DNA from: Cricetomys ansorgei
Taxonomy: Eukaryota; Chordata; Mammalia; Rodentia; Nesomyidae
Direction: 5' to 3'
Assembly: GCA_026225945.1 (NCBI GenBank)
Contig: JAMJFZ010004031.1
Location: 4,768,001 to 4,832,000 of the forward strand
DNA: 64,000 bases
Shown: in pieces, positions 33,501 to 46,059 of the stretch
How the letters are laid out: each line of letters opens with the position of its first letter
How positions within the stretch are numbered: position 1 is the stretch's first letter
The notes under the pieces: generated by a model
What the model was told of the DNA's origin: nothing
Seen by the model: the letters and a program-made list of their open reading frames with translations, nothing else
Database searches by the model: none
Translations under genes and position numbers: made by a program

Positions 33501-36500
33501 ATTCCGTTAAGGCAATCCAGGAGGGAGAGAGCATTTGTGAACCACCAGGGGAAACAGGCAGTAGTGTCAAGGAGGAGGGTGGAGTCTTAGCCTTAGCAGG
33601 AGGCTGTCATGGCTCACCTTCCCACCCTGTAGCCTTATCAGGTACGGAGGTCACCATTTTGGTATCACACTCTGAAGATGCTGTTACATTAACCTGCTTA
33701 GAAGAAAGCGAGTTGCAGTTGAAAATTAGCACACAATAGCTTTCTAGAAATAGCTAATACACAAAGCCTTTTAAGAAAGCTCTATCTCCCACTGTTTTCT
33801 CTCTGTGTGCTTGGGAGTCGGAGACCTTCTCATTGTTGCCTCTGTTTTTCCTAGTCAGCAAAGAACGCATTCCACCCAAAGTGGGATATGTTCTATTAAG
33901 AATATGTTTGCTTGCGCGAGGACCACTGAGAAGGTAAAAAGAGTTTTTCATTTTGAAACCATATTCTCCAAATAACATGAAAAGGGACATGGAAACAGAA
34001 AATATACACTGAAAGGGATCTAAAACACAGTTTACAAGAATTTCCTATGATTATAAAGAAATCTTCTGAGAGTTTGATATTATATGTGGATGCTAGTACA
34101 TACATAAACAAAGGCACAATTAATATACAGACACGGGGGCATATGGGGGCTTGCTGGAGGGAATGGGCCATTCCGGAACTGAGATACTTTATCTTGTGAT
34201 GAGTGGTGGACACTTAGAAAATCTCTAAGGCCTCATTTAACCTTATCTTTCTAGAAACGCTTCTACCATCCCTCATTGTGAGTCAGACAAAGCATGTACG
34301 AAATGGAAAGCTGAAATAGATGCATTGACCTAGAGTTTAGTGTGTAAACTTCTCAGACAAAGAACAGAAAGTTTAAGAAATAGAAATAGAAGAAGAAATA
34401 GAAACTTTAAAAGAAGAAACAAAAATGCTTTTTATTGGACACTACCACATTCTGGATAGTAAAAGGATGGAAACCTCAGTCACTGGAGGAATCGGTAGAA
34501 AAGTAGCAGCTGCCAGGCATTTGGCTTAAATTCCATGTATACGCTGTCTCCCGTGGTGATGTAAAGTCTTAACATAACCCCCATCTGACAGGATAATCCT
34601 GAGCCGTAAAAGGGTTTGCTTCTCTTGCTTAAGTTCTCTGGAGGTGTGGGACTTGAAGAGCCTACTATGGTGATTTAGCTTTAGGATCTATAGTCCCCCA
34701 AGTCCTAATAACCCATGAAATAAGCATCATCTGCTGATGTCTGTAACAGCTGCCCCATCCCCAGGCATGTCCGTAGAGGTCAGAGAAGCTACATGTCTCC
34801 AGGGTTGCACACATGCACAAAGTCACACTGTCAAACAACAGGACTGTTAAGCCCTTTGAAACATATACTTCTCACTACTGTGTGCTAAAATTTTCCAGTG
34901 TAATTTTTGTCTTTGTGATGACAGTTTAATGAGCACTGAGCTGAATATCTACCTATAATTAGATTTTTCCTGCAAAAGGAAAATCAGGAGATCAACTGTA
35001 GGTCCAGGCTGGCGATAAGCAGTCACATAACACTGACAAGTCTCTTCTCAGCGTGGCCTGCACAGCTACCCATGAAGCAGTTCTCATTAGTGAGACAGTT
35101 TGACCAATCTGCTCATCATGTAGTAACTAATGCGATCTTGTCTCATTGGCATTCCTTCTTTTGACCACGGGGCTCGTAAGGTGTAGTATGTCTAAATTCC
35201 AAAATCCTCTAACAAGATCCCTCTCTCCAAAGAATAAGGAAAAGTTATGGATCAAATGTTACACCTGTTTCCCAAAGGGCCCAGTCAGAAGAGGTGAGGA
35301 TCTCATTTCCTGGCTTCCTTCTGTTCTCTTTTCCCTATGGGATACATTTGTGGTTTATATGTGATAGAAGAATGGTCAGGAAGCTGGGTCACGCAGTCTC
35401 TGGCTTTCTGCTGATACAAGTAGAAACTGAGTCATAGACTAAGCCCTGCATTCATCCCACATTGCCATTGGCTGGCTAGACCATAGCGGTGATTTGTATC
35501 CCCTTCTGGCATTGCCTTTGAGGTGATAACTGACACGCAACAAGAGCTTCCAGGTGCCCTAGCTTCCTTAATTCTCGCCGTGGAACTTGGCCGTGGTTAT
35601 TTTTCAGTGTTTCTTTGTTACTGTATATGTATGGGCCCCTAGCCAACACATGAAATTGTGCCAGATAACGAATACTGACTTGAAGAATTAAGAGCACAGT
35701 GTGAAGAATGCCAGAGGCTAGAGGTGTAGGGTCTCACAAAATCGGTTTCTGACGTCCTAAGACAAAGGCTAACGCAGGAGTCTCTATAGGGCTGGGCTGG
35801 ATTTTTGTTACTGTCTCTTTGTGACATTTTTTCCTTCTGTGGTGTAGTTCATGAGCTTGACCCTATTATGCCTTTACATTTTTTTTCCCCAGATTCACCA
35901 TTTTTGACGGTTGTGAGGAACATTGTGCATGCAGAAGATAGCATAACACTTGAAGGTGGTAAAGAATAGTCTTCAGTCACTAGGCAGGCTGACCTCAGGG
36001 CTGTCAGGACGATTACCCCAGCCCAGTGTGTCTCTTCAGAGGATCATTGGTCTGTGGCAGATGAATGAGCAGTTTCCATGGCCCTTGGCTCCCTCCCAGG
36101 AGAAAGACTAAGTTGGAAAATGATTTTAGCCACTATGGTGGTTAAGCGTGACAGAAGTCAGATACTGTCTCCTACATCCCTGCTGGCATGGTGTGCATAG
36201 AGAGGACTGTGTCGTGACTGGTGAGATGTTCGATGTGGAGACAAGAGAAATGAAGCTTCCCATTCACTCCCCTGTTTGCAATGAAAATCTTCCACAGCAG
36301 AGCAGGACTTCTGTGTGTCGTGAATTTTGATGCTACACAGCAAACTTTACCTTTCTGATGTAAGTTAGAAATAGGTGCTGGCAGAATCTCTCCCCGGTAG
36401 GTCACAACTTCATATCCAGGGGCCTTTGACTCCTATGATTCATCATTTGGGAAACGTTAAACGGACTGAAGGCTTGCTTTCCTTCATAGATTCAGAAACA

Positions 36501-37059
36501 GGTTTTATTATTACAGGGAAAGAGAAGTTGGATGTTTGTTAGTGCTCCCGATCCACTTTGAGGTGAAGACTTGAAAAAAATCCTGGAGTTAAGGTCTTTC
36601 AGTCTTTTCTTCCCTGTGCTTTGGAGTGCTAGCAGGCTGTGCCGTCTGGAGGTGGTGTGCATGTTAGGCTTATGCTCAACAACTTCAACTCTTTGGGGAG
36701 CTGGTTTTGTTTATCTTGCCTAAACATGAATAGGCTTCCATCTACCACGCTCTCTGCCTGGAGCTTTGGTGCAGAGCCTTAATGGGCTCTTTGGAGCCTC
36801 TAATGTTCTGAAGTCCCATGGTAAGAGTTACCAAAACACCCCAAATAAAGCATATCTGTCCATTTTATGTTCTATTTGTGGACATGAATATGAATATCTC
36901 TCACAGTTATTAATAGGAACACTTAATAGCATAGATTCAGATGACATAGTACGGAAATACAGTCTACTCCTCTAAGTCTGCTTGGTTGCATAATGCCAGG
37001 AAAGTTCTAGTGTTCATTAGTCTCTCTTAAAAAAAATACCGTTACTTTTATTTATATAT
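33501..37059. other. 3.5 kb largely repeat-free stretch
   Basis: No SINE or LINE recognised. Includes an A/G-rich run at about 34372-34427. Open frames stay near or below 105 codons and match nothing known. Confidence 0.4.
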
Positions 37060-37236
37060 TTAGTGTGTTTGTGCCAGCATATGATTGTGGCTTGTGTGTG
37101 AGGGCAGATGTGTGGAGGGCAAAGGACAACTTAAAGGAGTCTGTTCTCCTATCATGTGGTCCCTAGGGATCAAACGCAGATCATCAGGCTTGGCAGCAAA
37201 CGCCTCGCCGTTATCTACTAGGCCACCTTGCTAGCC
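37060..37236 (-). mobile_element. B3 SINE
   Basis: Complement of B3: GCAAAGGACAACTTAAAGGAG, CTATCATGTGGTCCCTAGGG, ATCAAACGCAGATCATCAGG, CTTGGCAGCAAACGCC and CTAGGCCACCTTGCTAGCCC. Confidence 0.8.
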
Positions 37237-37517
37237 CTACTTCTCTTTAGTTTTATTCTTACCTGTAAATAGCCCTAACAAACTAGAATCTTACCCTACT
37301 ATGATTATTTAACTGGAAATACTTAGAGTAAAATCGTAATCCGGAAGAGGTCTTTCTTCTGCCAGCAGGAATGTGGCAATATGTTAGTTTGTCTTCAGCT
37401 TATATTTCAGAGATTTTGACCTCCTTTGAGAACACACAAGGAAAAGCTAACTGATATGATCAAGTAGTAGAAGGGATACAGACTAGGGAGGAAGGTGAGA
37501 ACGAATCAGATAATCTG
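37237..37517. other. Unassigned sequence
   Basis: No element recognised up to the duplicated segment. Confidence 0.35.
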
Positions 37518-37685
37518 CCACTTTCAAAAGACCAAGATCCTCGTCAGGTATTTACTTAAATACCTGAGATTGAGACTGTTCTGAAACAAGCCCATCACCT
37601 CTATGGCTGTGCTCTAGGTAGATGTGGTGGGGTGGAGAGGGGAGATAGCTCAGTCAACCTGGGTTCAATCCACAGAACCCATGTT
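37518..37685 (+). repeat. Duplicated segment, copy 1
   Basis: About 90 bases (37519-37608) match 48131-48220 at roughly 89 percent by eye. They are followed by a 25-base identical run, GGGTGGAGAGGGGAGATAGC plus CTCAGT, and the B-box part of a B4 head. Relative to copy 2, 28 bases are missing between CTCAGTC and AACCTGGG. Confidence 0.85.
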
Positions 37686-37890
37686 TAAAGAAAAAAAAAG
37701 AAAAAGAAAACGGGACAGAGTGGCCCGTGGTTGTAATCCCAGCATTGTGAAGATGGAGACAAGCAAATTCCTGGGGCTCTCTGGCCAGTAGGCTTACTCT
37801 ACTTGGTAAGTTCTGGACCACCAAATGGCTCTGTCTCTGAATAAGTAAATAAATGAAACATTGGCGGCTCCTGAGGAGCAATACAGCCTA
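37635..37890 (+). mobile_element. B4 SINE
   Basis: The head GAGAGGGGAGATAGCTCAGT is shared with copy 2 at 48 kb. The B1-like half then follows: GTGGTTGTAATCCCAGCATT, GCAAATTCCTGGGGCTCTCT, GGCCAGTAGGCTTACTC, AATGGCTCTGTCTCTGAA and GGCGGCTCCTGAGGAGC. Confidence 0.75.
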
Positions 37891-38580
37891 GGAATGAACG
37901 GACTCAGTAACCACTGAGTCCACAATATGCATCGGCCGTGTGAAATGCCGTATTCTAACTGTGCTCTGATACATTTCTGGTGGGACACAAAAGTAGAAAA
38001 AGCAGCTCCTATCTTCCAGGACCTGAGTGTTAAATAGGGTAAGCACGTGTAAAAACTAACATAAGAAGAAGAGTACATCTGAAGCCTGTATCTGTACGAG
38101 ATACAATCGGGGCACCAACAGAAGAGTAGATCATTCCTGCTGAGCGTAGTTGAGGGAGAGGAAATCTGCAAAGATGTTCAAAAGGAGATGCTGGGGTCCG
38201 AGTTGGATCTGCTTTCTGCAGATGAAGAGCACGGCCTGAGGGAGAGTCAGCAGAAGGCCACAGGACCTCCTAGTGGTTGGTCCCTATTGTGGAACATAAG
38301 ACTAAACTGATATATTCGAGGGCTGACTAGACACACAGGAAAACCCTTTATATAACATAAGGGGCCTGGATTTTGCAGGAACACACAACACTGTTCTGAG
38401 TATTATTTTTCAACTGTGTATATATGTGCTCTAGAAACATCATCTGGCAAAGGTTTGACGATAGCAGTGAGAAGCAGGAGACCCTGACAGAAGTCTATTC
38501 CACAGGCACAGGGTAAAGAAGACAGAGGTGCCAGCAGTAGCTGTGGAGTGGAGGGGAAGGACCAAGTTGTCAGGGAAGTC
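37891..38580 (-). mobile_element. L2 LINE relic
   Basis: Complement of L2: TCTTCCAGGACCTGAGTGTT, AAGCACGTGTAAAAACTAAC and GGAAATCTGCAAAGATGTTC, then GAAGCAGGAGACCCTGACAG and GTGCCAGCAGTAGCTGTGGA. They track the L2 3' UTR into the ORF2 end in reverse. Very old; borders approximate. Confidence 0.5.
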
Positions 38581-39239
38581 CTTCCTCCTAATTCACCGGA
38601 TGGACAAGGTAGCAAAGAAAGGGCACATCTCCCAACATTCCTCACCCCCTTCGTCTCTCACCACCCAATTCTCTCAAGGCTGCTAGGTCACATACGGAGA
38701 CCTCCTCATCTCTATAAGTCTATTTAATGGAAATACAGTTTTAGACCTTGATAAAATGGCTTATTCTTATGAATTCTAGCTTTTAAATTGTTGGGATCAT
38801 TCTGTTTATGAACAGAGCCCTATAAAGTGAGTTCAGAATGGTTCACATATTAATGTTTTCCCTTTGTTCTGAAGACGTACCACAGACAAGTAAATAGGTA
38901 CCACAGGTCGCCGTGAATCGCACAGTCTAGTGTGAAAGGTAGAAACAATCTAGAATACTTATCTTCAGCAATTACATGAGGTAAGTTCATATAAATACCC
39001 AGGAGACTCAGAGGACCAGGCACAAGTACAGCTTGTGAGCAGTGTCCACAATTAGCCTGAAGCCAGAACTCATGTTGATTTTTAGTTTTTATTTGGATGC
39101 CATTGTTACCCTACCCTGAGCACTATTAGTCCAACATTTTGGCCACATTTCTTAGTAGTGTCTTCCCTGGATCTCATCCCATTGCCCCCAGCCCACTGTA
39201 AGCTGGTGACTACCCAAAACATACCAACAAGCAGAGGCC
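38581..39239. other. Unassigned sequence
   Basis: No clear element. The last 150 bases may be L2-derived like the next entry. Confidence 0.35.
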
Positions 39240-40330
39240 CACAACATCTTCCTGATGTCTGATTCCAGTGGACGTGTCTCTCTCCTCATCTTACTTGACC
39301 TTTATGCTGTGTTTATGAAACTCACCTCATTTGCCCTCTGTGACATCAGGGTTGCCCTGACTTTCCCTCACCTCTGTCCACTTTGTCACTGTCAGATCCG
39401 TGTGCGCCTCTTCCAGGCTTTACACTTCTCCCGGGTCACTCCATCCACACATATGGCTTCTATATATAGATGGCCTGAGTCATGCTGCTGTTTCAGAAAC
39501 AAAAGCCTAACTTACTGTTGGACAACTACAGCTGACTTTCCCTCCAGCAACTCAGATTCAGCACACTCAAAAGCTGAACTCCATCCTTCAACCTTTCCCT
39601 TCTGTGATCGCAGCCTCTCGTGTTATAATTTGGTACTTCCATTCCTCTGTAGGCTCATGTACCTTTTAATACTCTCCTCACATTCTTGCCTCCACACTCG
39701 ACATGTGCTTGGCCATCTTTAATCCACTAGATATGCTGCGCCCATTATAAATTCAGTATATACACGCGTTCGGGAACCTTAAGATGCACATATAAAACAA
39801 ATATACACGTATAGTTCATCTGTCGATTTTTCTGAACTTTCAAGCCTCTGTGGAGGAGCTGCCTCCTTTAGAATTGTGCCTAACCACAGTCCCTGTTGTC
39901 AGATGCTTGTTTTTTGTAGGTTTGTGTTCCATGCACTCTATTGTACCAGCTCTAGTAAAATGAGAAGAGATAAGAATGAAGATAAAATGTTGGGAGATAA
40001 GGAGATGCTTTCTCCCCGGGACTTTAGACAGGGTCTAAAGATACTCTGGGTTGTAACAAAAATAATACTGAGATGATCTTGGCATTTAGTAGGTGGAGGT
40101 TAGCAGTGCCAATAAATATTCTGCACTGTATAGCCCATCAAACTATTGTGTTATCTGGGTCACAATGTCTTTAATGCTAGGGTTAGAGACCTCACTCTAT
40201 TGTAATTACCTGTTTTTCTGTTTCTTTCCCTCGCCTTTGGTATGGCAGGGACTATGTCCTGCCATAAGGAGAGCTCTTTGATTTGTACTGGATGCTCTGT
40301 AAAGATGAGCATGTAACTGAGGAGACAGAG
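39240..40330 (+). mobile_element. L2 LINE relic, RT region to 3' UTR
   Basis: CTCATCTTACTTGACCTTTATG corresponds to the L2 reverse-transcriptase segment read as LLILLDLYAVF. Further on, CACTCAAAAGCTGAACTCC resembles TGTCCAAAACTGAACTCC. Near the end, ATTGTAATTACCTGTTTTTC and GGCAGGGACTATGTCCTGCC match the L2 3' UTR. The 155-codon open frame at 39255-39722, the longest in the window, lies in this relic and is best explained as residual LINE coding sequence rather than a gene. No intact catalytic motif remains. Confidence 0.5.
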
Positions 40331-40698
40331 GGATCTGTGGATTGACGTATGATTTGATGGTTTCTAACTCCAGCCAACAGAGAAAGCCTATAGTTACATG
40401 GGGGGCCAAGGGCAACATGTCCTGAGGTTTTTCTGCTGAAGGATTCTTGGTGCCAGTTCTAATGTTTGAGGTCCTTACGAAGAGTATGAAAGAATTCAAA
40501 CTGAGAGTATACCTTTTCTGTTTTTGTGTGTGTGTCTGGATGCATGTCATGTCTGTATTTGTGATCTGTGAATTTTCTATTGTTGCAGATTTGGCGTGGA
40601 GTGTCAGTGTATGTGTTAACGCTGAGTGCCAGTATCTCACATGAGTGTGTCTATTATATGCAAGACGTTTAAGCGTATTGCCACTGGGGGAGAGAAGT
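40331..40698. other. Unassigned sequence
   Basis: No element recognised. The 144-codon minus-strand frame at 40206-40640 overlaps the L2 end and matches nothing known. Confidence 0.35.
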
Positions 40699-40862
40699 GT
40701 CTGGTGTGGTGATATATGCCTTTAATTCCAGCGGTTAAGCAGAAATAGGTGGATCTCTATGAGTTCAAGGCCAGCAATGGACTACATAGTGAGCACCAGA
40801 CCAGCCAGGGCCACATAGTGAGACCCTATAGCAAAAAAAATAAAAAAATATAAAAAAGAAGG
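40699..40862 (+). mobile_element. B1 SINE
   Basis: GTCTGGTGTGGTGATATATG, CCTTTAATTCCAGCGG, GTGGATCTCTATGAGTTCAA, GGCCAGCAATGGACTACATA and GTGAGACCCTATAGC, with an A-rich tail. Confidence 0.9.
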
Positions 40863-41488
40863 AAGGAAAGGAGAAAACAGGTTTTGGTTCAGCTTTAGCT
40901 TAGAAATTGGAAAGCTCTGTAAAACTAAACAATAGTCTCAGCTCAGATCCACTAATTTTTAATTTTCTCAGCTATACACATAGTATTTTTTAGTGATAAT
41001 ACAAATTAAACTATAAACAGCGCTTGATATGTACTAGATCTTCAGCAAATTAAACCAATTGAGTTAACTTATAATTGATCTTTTTCTACCATATAAAAGA
41101 AGTCTGGAGATCTATATGAATACATTAAGGAATCAAGTTTTTTTTTTTTTTTTACTTTGATATTATACAAACCCACAAATATGATCTACTGAAATCAGAC
41201 AAGATGGGATGCAGTCAGGGTAGAATGGACTTAGACCAAAGTATGGTCTTGAAACTTTGCTTGCCTATCAGTACTTCCCTGTGCCAACAGCAGACTGGAG
41301 GACATGGTGAAGGAGGCTGTATGTGATCTATTTTAAGTTCCACCCAAGAAACATTTCTGATACCATAGTGTATTCATGTGTAAATTTTGCAAGATCTGGT
41401 ATCCTAGAATACAAATAACAAGATATTATAGTAATTAGAGAATTTGTTTTATGATTCTACAGCTAATATTATTTTATCATTATTTTAA
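40863..41488. other. Unassigned AT-rich sequence
   Basis: Includes a T17-type run at about 41138-41154. No element recognised. Confidence 0.4.
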
Positions 41489-41489
41489 G

Positions 41490-41543
<54 letters not shown>
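41489..41543. repeat. (CT)n(AT)n compound microsatellite
   Basis: About 9 CT units run directly into about 18 AT units. Confidence 0.98.
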
Positions 41544-41544
<1 letters not shown>

Positions 41545-42164
41545 TCATAAATATACATTCCTAAATAAATTGACCATATATTAATTCAGACATGCAGAAA
41601 TGGAGAATATTAGCACTCAAAAATGGTTTTAATTTTAAAACTCAATGATAGGGCCAGGAAATTCGTGTATTCCAATCACACAAAGCACATTCAGTGCCAC
41701 ACTTTGGATTTCTAAATACAGTTCTCCAGTAAATGGGATCAGGCATCCCTGAAGAACAGGGCTGACGTGGCTAATGATGAGTCACTTTGTTACCATAGAT
41801 CCCTTCTCTGTCAGGTGGTGGGAAGGACACTTGACCCCTCTGCTCTTCTTCCAAAATGTCACAACTCCAATCCAACCATGAGAGAGTATTTGACAAATCT
41901 AAATTGAGGCAGGATTACAAAATACCAGTACCTTTCAAACTTTCGAAGACCATGGTTTAAGACATGAGCAACTGATAACTGTCTAAAGTAGAAAGAATTA
42001 AGGAAGCAAGATTAGTAATACTAGACAGGAATGCCAGTAATGCATGATGCTGGCAAAACCCTGCGTCAAGGCAAAAATTCAGTTAATAGCTATTAACTAT
42101 TTAGCTATTAACTAATTAGCTATTCCACATTGCTTGCATTTATCAAACAATATGTTCTATCAAA
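41544..42164. other. Unassigned sequence with a small AGCTATTAAC tandem
   Basis: 42085-42124 repeats TAGCTATTAACT three times with drift. Nothing else recognised. Confidence 0.5.
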
Positions 42165-42267
42165 TGTGTCCAACTCTTGGCTCTTGGCTGTGGGAAGCCA
42201 CATGTGGCTCAGGAGAGCTATGAAAGAAGGCCAATACGAAAATCATAAAATTACTTAAAACATTAAA

Positions 42268-42270
<3 letters not shown>
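42165..42270. mobile_element. Possible DNA transposon relic
   Basis: TGTGTCCAACTCTTGGCTC, AAGCCACATGTGGCTCAGGA, GAGCTATGAAAGAAGGCC and TCATAAAATTACTTAAAACATT resemble mammalian hAT-like relics containing a GCGGCCC...CTTAAAACATTATGAG block. Low certainty. Confidence 0.35.

Positions 42271-42319
<49 letters not shown>
42269..42319. repeat. (GT)n microsatellite
   Basis: About 25 uninterrupted units. Confidence 0.98.
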
Positions 42320-42320
<1 letters not shown>

Positions 42321-43243
42321 GATATCATGGTTCTTGAGCATGAACTTTATATTGTAGATAACAATGTCATGTTATAGTGTGAAAATGTTGGGCAGATGGC
42401 ACCCCCACCATAACCTCAATATCTCTACCTCATCTGAAATTTTGCTTTTACAATTTGATTCTGATCAGCTGTAGCTTGAAAGTGTTAAATGGGAAATCCC
42501 AGAAATAAAATGTGTTTGTTTTAAATGCCTGACATGCTGAGTACTACTGTGTCTACTGCCATGCTCCATCCCAGCCCCCCACCCAGTATGTAAATCATCC
42601 CTCTGTCCCTGTCCCTCAAATACACACTGCATAAGTCGCTCATCTACCATTATTTGCTCAGTAGCTTTCTTAGTTACCATATAAACTTCAGAGTTTGGGG
42701 TATTCAACTGCGTTCATGTAGTGCTTATTTCTCCTAATGATGGACCCAGAGTGCAGGAGTGATAGTCTTGGGAGTTCAGATATGCCAGTGAGAAGCATAA
42801 ATGCTTCCCTTAAGTGAACACTAGTTCTTGCATTAATAAGGAATTTTAAAGTCATATGCTAAGATACACAGTAAGAGTAAATTTCATGCCCATGAAATTT
42901 TAAAGAAGAAAAATAGTGTCTAATGTTGCTGTTGTGCATCAAACTGTAGAAGTTACAGCCGTAATGTGGTAAGTGGGTGGTTATAATGAAAAGGGCATTA
43001 AGCAAAAGATTTTCCGTGTTATCCGGTTTCTCATAACCACTGCAAATCTTTGAACTTATCCCCTGAATATAAGGGAAGGGGAATACTATATCAAATTAGT
43101 TCCTTAATGTTAACAAATACCATAGTCATATAAAATGTGAACGTTAGAGAAAACTATGCAATGAGCATGTAAGAGCTCATCATTAGATTCTTATTTCCCA
43201 TATATTTAAAATTATAAATTTAACTTTAAAATATAGGTTATCG
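42320..43243. other. Unassigned unique sequence
   Basis: No repeat or exon recognised. A short minus-strand frame (42465-42707) is unsupported. Confidence 0.4.
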
Positions 43244-43395
43244 AGACAGGCTTGATGGCCTTTAAACCCAGCACTTGGGAGGCAGATGCAGGCAGCTCTT
43301 GTGAGTTCAAGGCCAACCTGGTCTACATAACAAGTTGTAGGACAGCTAAGGCTACATAGTGAGACCCTGTTTAAAATACAAACAAAAGAAAAACA
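43244..43395 (+). mobile_element. B1 SINE
   Basis: GACAGGCTTGATGGCCTTTA, CCCAGCACTTGGGAGGCAGA, GAGTTCAAGGCCAACCTGG, TCTACATAACAAGTTGTAGG and GCTACATAGTGAGACCC, then an AAAC-rich tail. Confidence 0.92.
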
Positions 43396-43490
43396 CAGAT
43401 AGATCATTGGATGGATACATGGTACATAGATGGGTAGGAAGGTAGGTAGGTAGGTAGGTAAATGGATAGATGCATGGACAGATACAATTG
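43396..43490. repeat. (GGTA)n/(GATA/GGAT)n degenerate microsatellite
   Basis: Six GGTA units at 43437-43460 sit within a GATA/GGAT-rich flank right behind the B1 A-tail, the usual place for SINE-seeded microsatellites. Confidence 0.9.
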
Positions 43491-45344
43491 CCACACATTG
43501 TAAACTTGCTCTGTTAATTTTCAAAGCATTATTTCCAACGGATGCATTTGAGAATAATCTCCAATTGTACAACAGCTTTGTCTACCTTTTCCCCTGCCAT
43601 CTGCTGAGAACAAAAAGGGAAACTAAAGATAATAATAAGAGAGTAAAGTGCACATAAACCTCCTTTGTTCTGCCTCTAAGCTGTTGCTGTTTTGTATATT
43701 ATTTTGTGTACTAAAGCAGCCTCCCTAACTTACCGCTTCACAGTCCTGAGCCAGCATGCTTCCTTCCTGATTTCTCAAACAGAACATTTTATAATGGATA
43801 CACTTTAGAGGTGTTGGTAGCTGTCAGGCTCTTTACTAGAAAGATAAGGGTCTGCCGCCTTGATTCTAATTCAAGGAAACTGAAGTCTTCTTACAGCCCT
43901 GTGAGATTAATAGATCAGGAATTAGAAAGCAGCACAATTCTTAAGTCTTATAAATTAGTAATTTTCTGTCTGTTAGTATAAGAAAGAAGTCACAGGAAAG
44001 ACATGTGATTAAACTCCTATCCTCCCCACCTGCTGTCCGTGTGAGTGTGAGGAACTCCTGTCATACCCCTATGATTCAATTCACTAGGAAAACTGAGGCG
44101 GTGATACCCTCTTACAACTTTGTAAAATCTACTTTTAATGAAAATACAGTTCAGTTACTGTGAGAACAACTCAAGTATACAAAAACTCTCCCAAGAGATT
44201 CATCTGTCTCTCCCAGTAATCCAGGAATGGTGTTGCAGTGTATTGGGCACCCAAACTACTACATCTTTCTGCATAAGAGCTTGTGATCACCAGTTCTATT
44301 TTGCAGGCTCAACTCACCACAAGTTCCACATTCCAGTTCAAATAGGAAGTTGTCTATAGGAAGTATACAGTTCCTTCTAAGGGAATGACCTGGAAGTTAA
44401 TCATTTCTACTCCTAGTTCATCGGCCAGAAATTAGTCTTGTGACCCCCAACTAACTAAAAAAAGCTGAAGGTATGTTTTATCCAGGATAAAATTTACTAA
44501 CTTACATTTCTGGTTTCATAGAGATTGGCAAGACAACCAGGAGTTTTTACTGTAAGTACCTGGAGTCATGCCTTGTGTTCAATAAATAACAAATGTTCTC
44601 TTTAAATCACGTAGAAGGGAATTAGTAGAAAAGGCGAAAGAAAATATAAGCTTTAACGTGACCTTTTAGTCACTGAGAATGTAGGATTTACCTTCGTGGG
44701 AAGATGTATTTTCATTTGAAAGCATCATTATGCTCAAATGAAAACACAACTCCCAAGAAAATATTTCTAACCATCCTTAAGAAAATAAGTTGCAGAAGCA
44801 AGTTCTAAAACCATACTTGTTCTCAGATGCACCTACTTCAGTTTTTTCCCCATCTCCCTTAGGAAACGTTAGTGGGTCAATCCCGAAGGAACCAGGTTCC
44901 AGTGGAAACCGAAAGAATCTGAGAGAACTGGGTTACTTATATGTCACTTAGAAATTCTTGTGTTTCTTCAGCCAACTCAACTGTAATTTTATTAATGTGA
45001 ATTTTTCTGCTTTTTACTTTTTGTATGGATTTGGTTTCACCCTCTTAACACCTTAATAACAGGTGAGTAACTTCACTTTTATTTTTGTTTTTCTTGTTTA
45101 ATGTGAGAACTTTTCTGAAAATATTTATAGTAACCTGATGAACTGAGACCGTTTCATACTGAACCCCATTCATGCTAACCTTGCCGAGGACATTCTTACA
45201 TTCCACAGGACGCCACCCCAGCTTGTCGGCTTCTCTATGATTTATCTGATCGCACTGCTGCCCTGCTGGCAGCTGAACAGGGCTTAGTTGGCCCTGCTCT
45301 TTGGGTGACATTGGCAACATGAGGGGTGAACATGATACTTGTTA
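43491..45344. other. 1.9 kb unassigned sequence
   Basis: No clear element; short MIR-like words near 43870 and 44088 are too brief to call. No gene. Confidence 0.4.
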
Positions 45345-45640
45345 TATTAATCAGCTTGGGCTGCCATAGCAAAATACCTAAGACTTGCTTAACATGTATT
45401 TCTTACACTTAGGGAGACTGAGAAATTCAGGACCAAGGTCCTAACTATTTTCATGTCTGGTGAGGACTCTTTTCCTGGTTTGCAGATATCTTACTTCTCA
45501 TGTATGTGGAGTGGGTAGGGAGAAGGCAGGGAGAATGATGGACAGGGAGGGATGAAAACATGTCACGTGTCATACGACCAATGTGGTTATATTGTGTCCG
45601 GGTGCTACAGAAGTTGAGGGGAGCACAAAGATGTAGTCCA
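45345..45640 (-). mobile_element. MLT1-like MaLR LTR
   Basis: Complement of an MLT1-type LTR: GGGCTGCCATAGCAAAATAC, TGTATTTCTTACACTTAGGG, GACTGAGAAATTCAGGACCA, TGTCTGGTGAGGACTCTTTT and CTGGTTTGCAGATATC, matching the order expected from its 3' end inward. Confidence 0.65.
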
Positions 45641-45839
45641 TAGCACTGGGACTTGTCCTGGGTCACCCTGGGCAACCTGTCAAAAACTGCAGCAGTACTA
45701 GAAAAAAAGACTGCCCCAATGGGCTTCCTAAACTCTCTTTTTCTAATGAGATCTCTGATTTTAATTCATTGTGTGACCCCACAGAGGACTTAGGAATTTG
45801 GAAACTGTTAAGGTACAATAATGTAAGAAGTGGTATTTT

Positions 45840-46015
45840 AGTGTGCTCTACAGTTTACCTACATTGGCTCCTGAATCCTCACAGTCACCTTTGTAAAAAT
45901 ATGTCATTGACTCTGTTGTACAGCATCCGAATATTTAAATTTAGAGAAGTTTGCTGGTTTGCCTTAGGTCTCAAAGCAAATAGTTAATAGACACTGAGAT
46001 TCCATTTCAGGCCTT
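45840..46015 (-). mobile_element. MIR SINE
   Basis: Complement of MIR: CTCCTGAATCCTCACAGTCAC, ATTTAGAGAAGTTTGCTGG, AGGTCTCAAAGCAAATAGTT and GACACTGAGATTCCATTTC, matching the core and 5' half. Confidence 0.6.
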
Positions 46016-46059
46016 TGGGTTTTTAAAATACTTTAGATCAATATGAGCTGGAATTTAGC

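Noticed and set aside
39255..39722. 155-codon open frame, the longest in the window
   Set aside because: Sequence around it tracks an L2 LINE; there is no start context, splice structure or complete domain to support a host gene.
43437..43460. Short regularly spaced repeats that might suggest a CRISPR-like array
   Set aside because: They are 4-base microsatellite units without spacers, in a mammalian genome.
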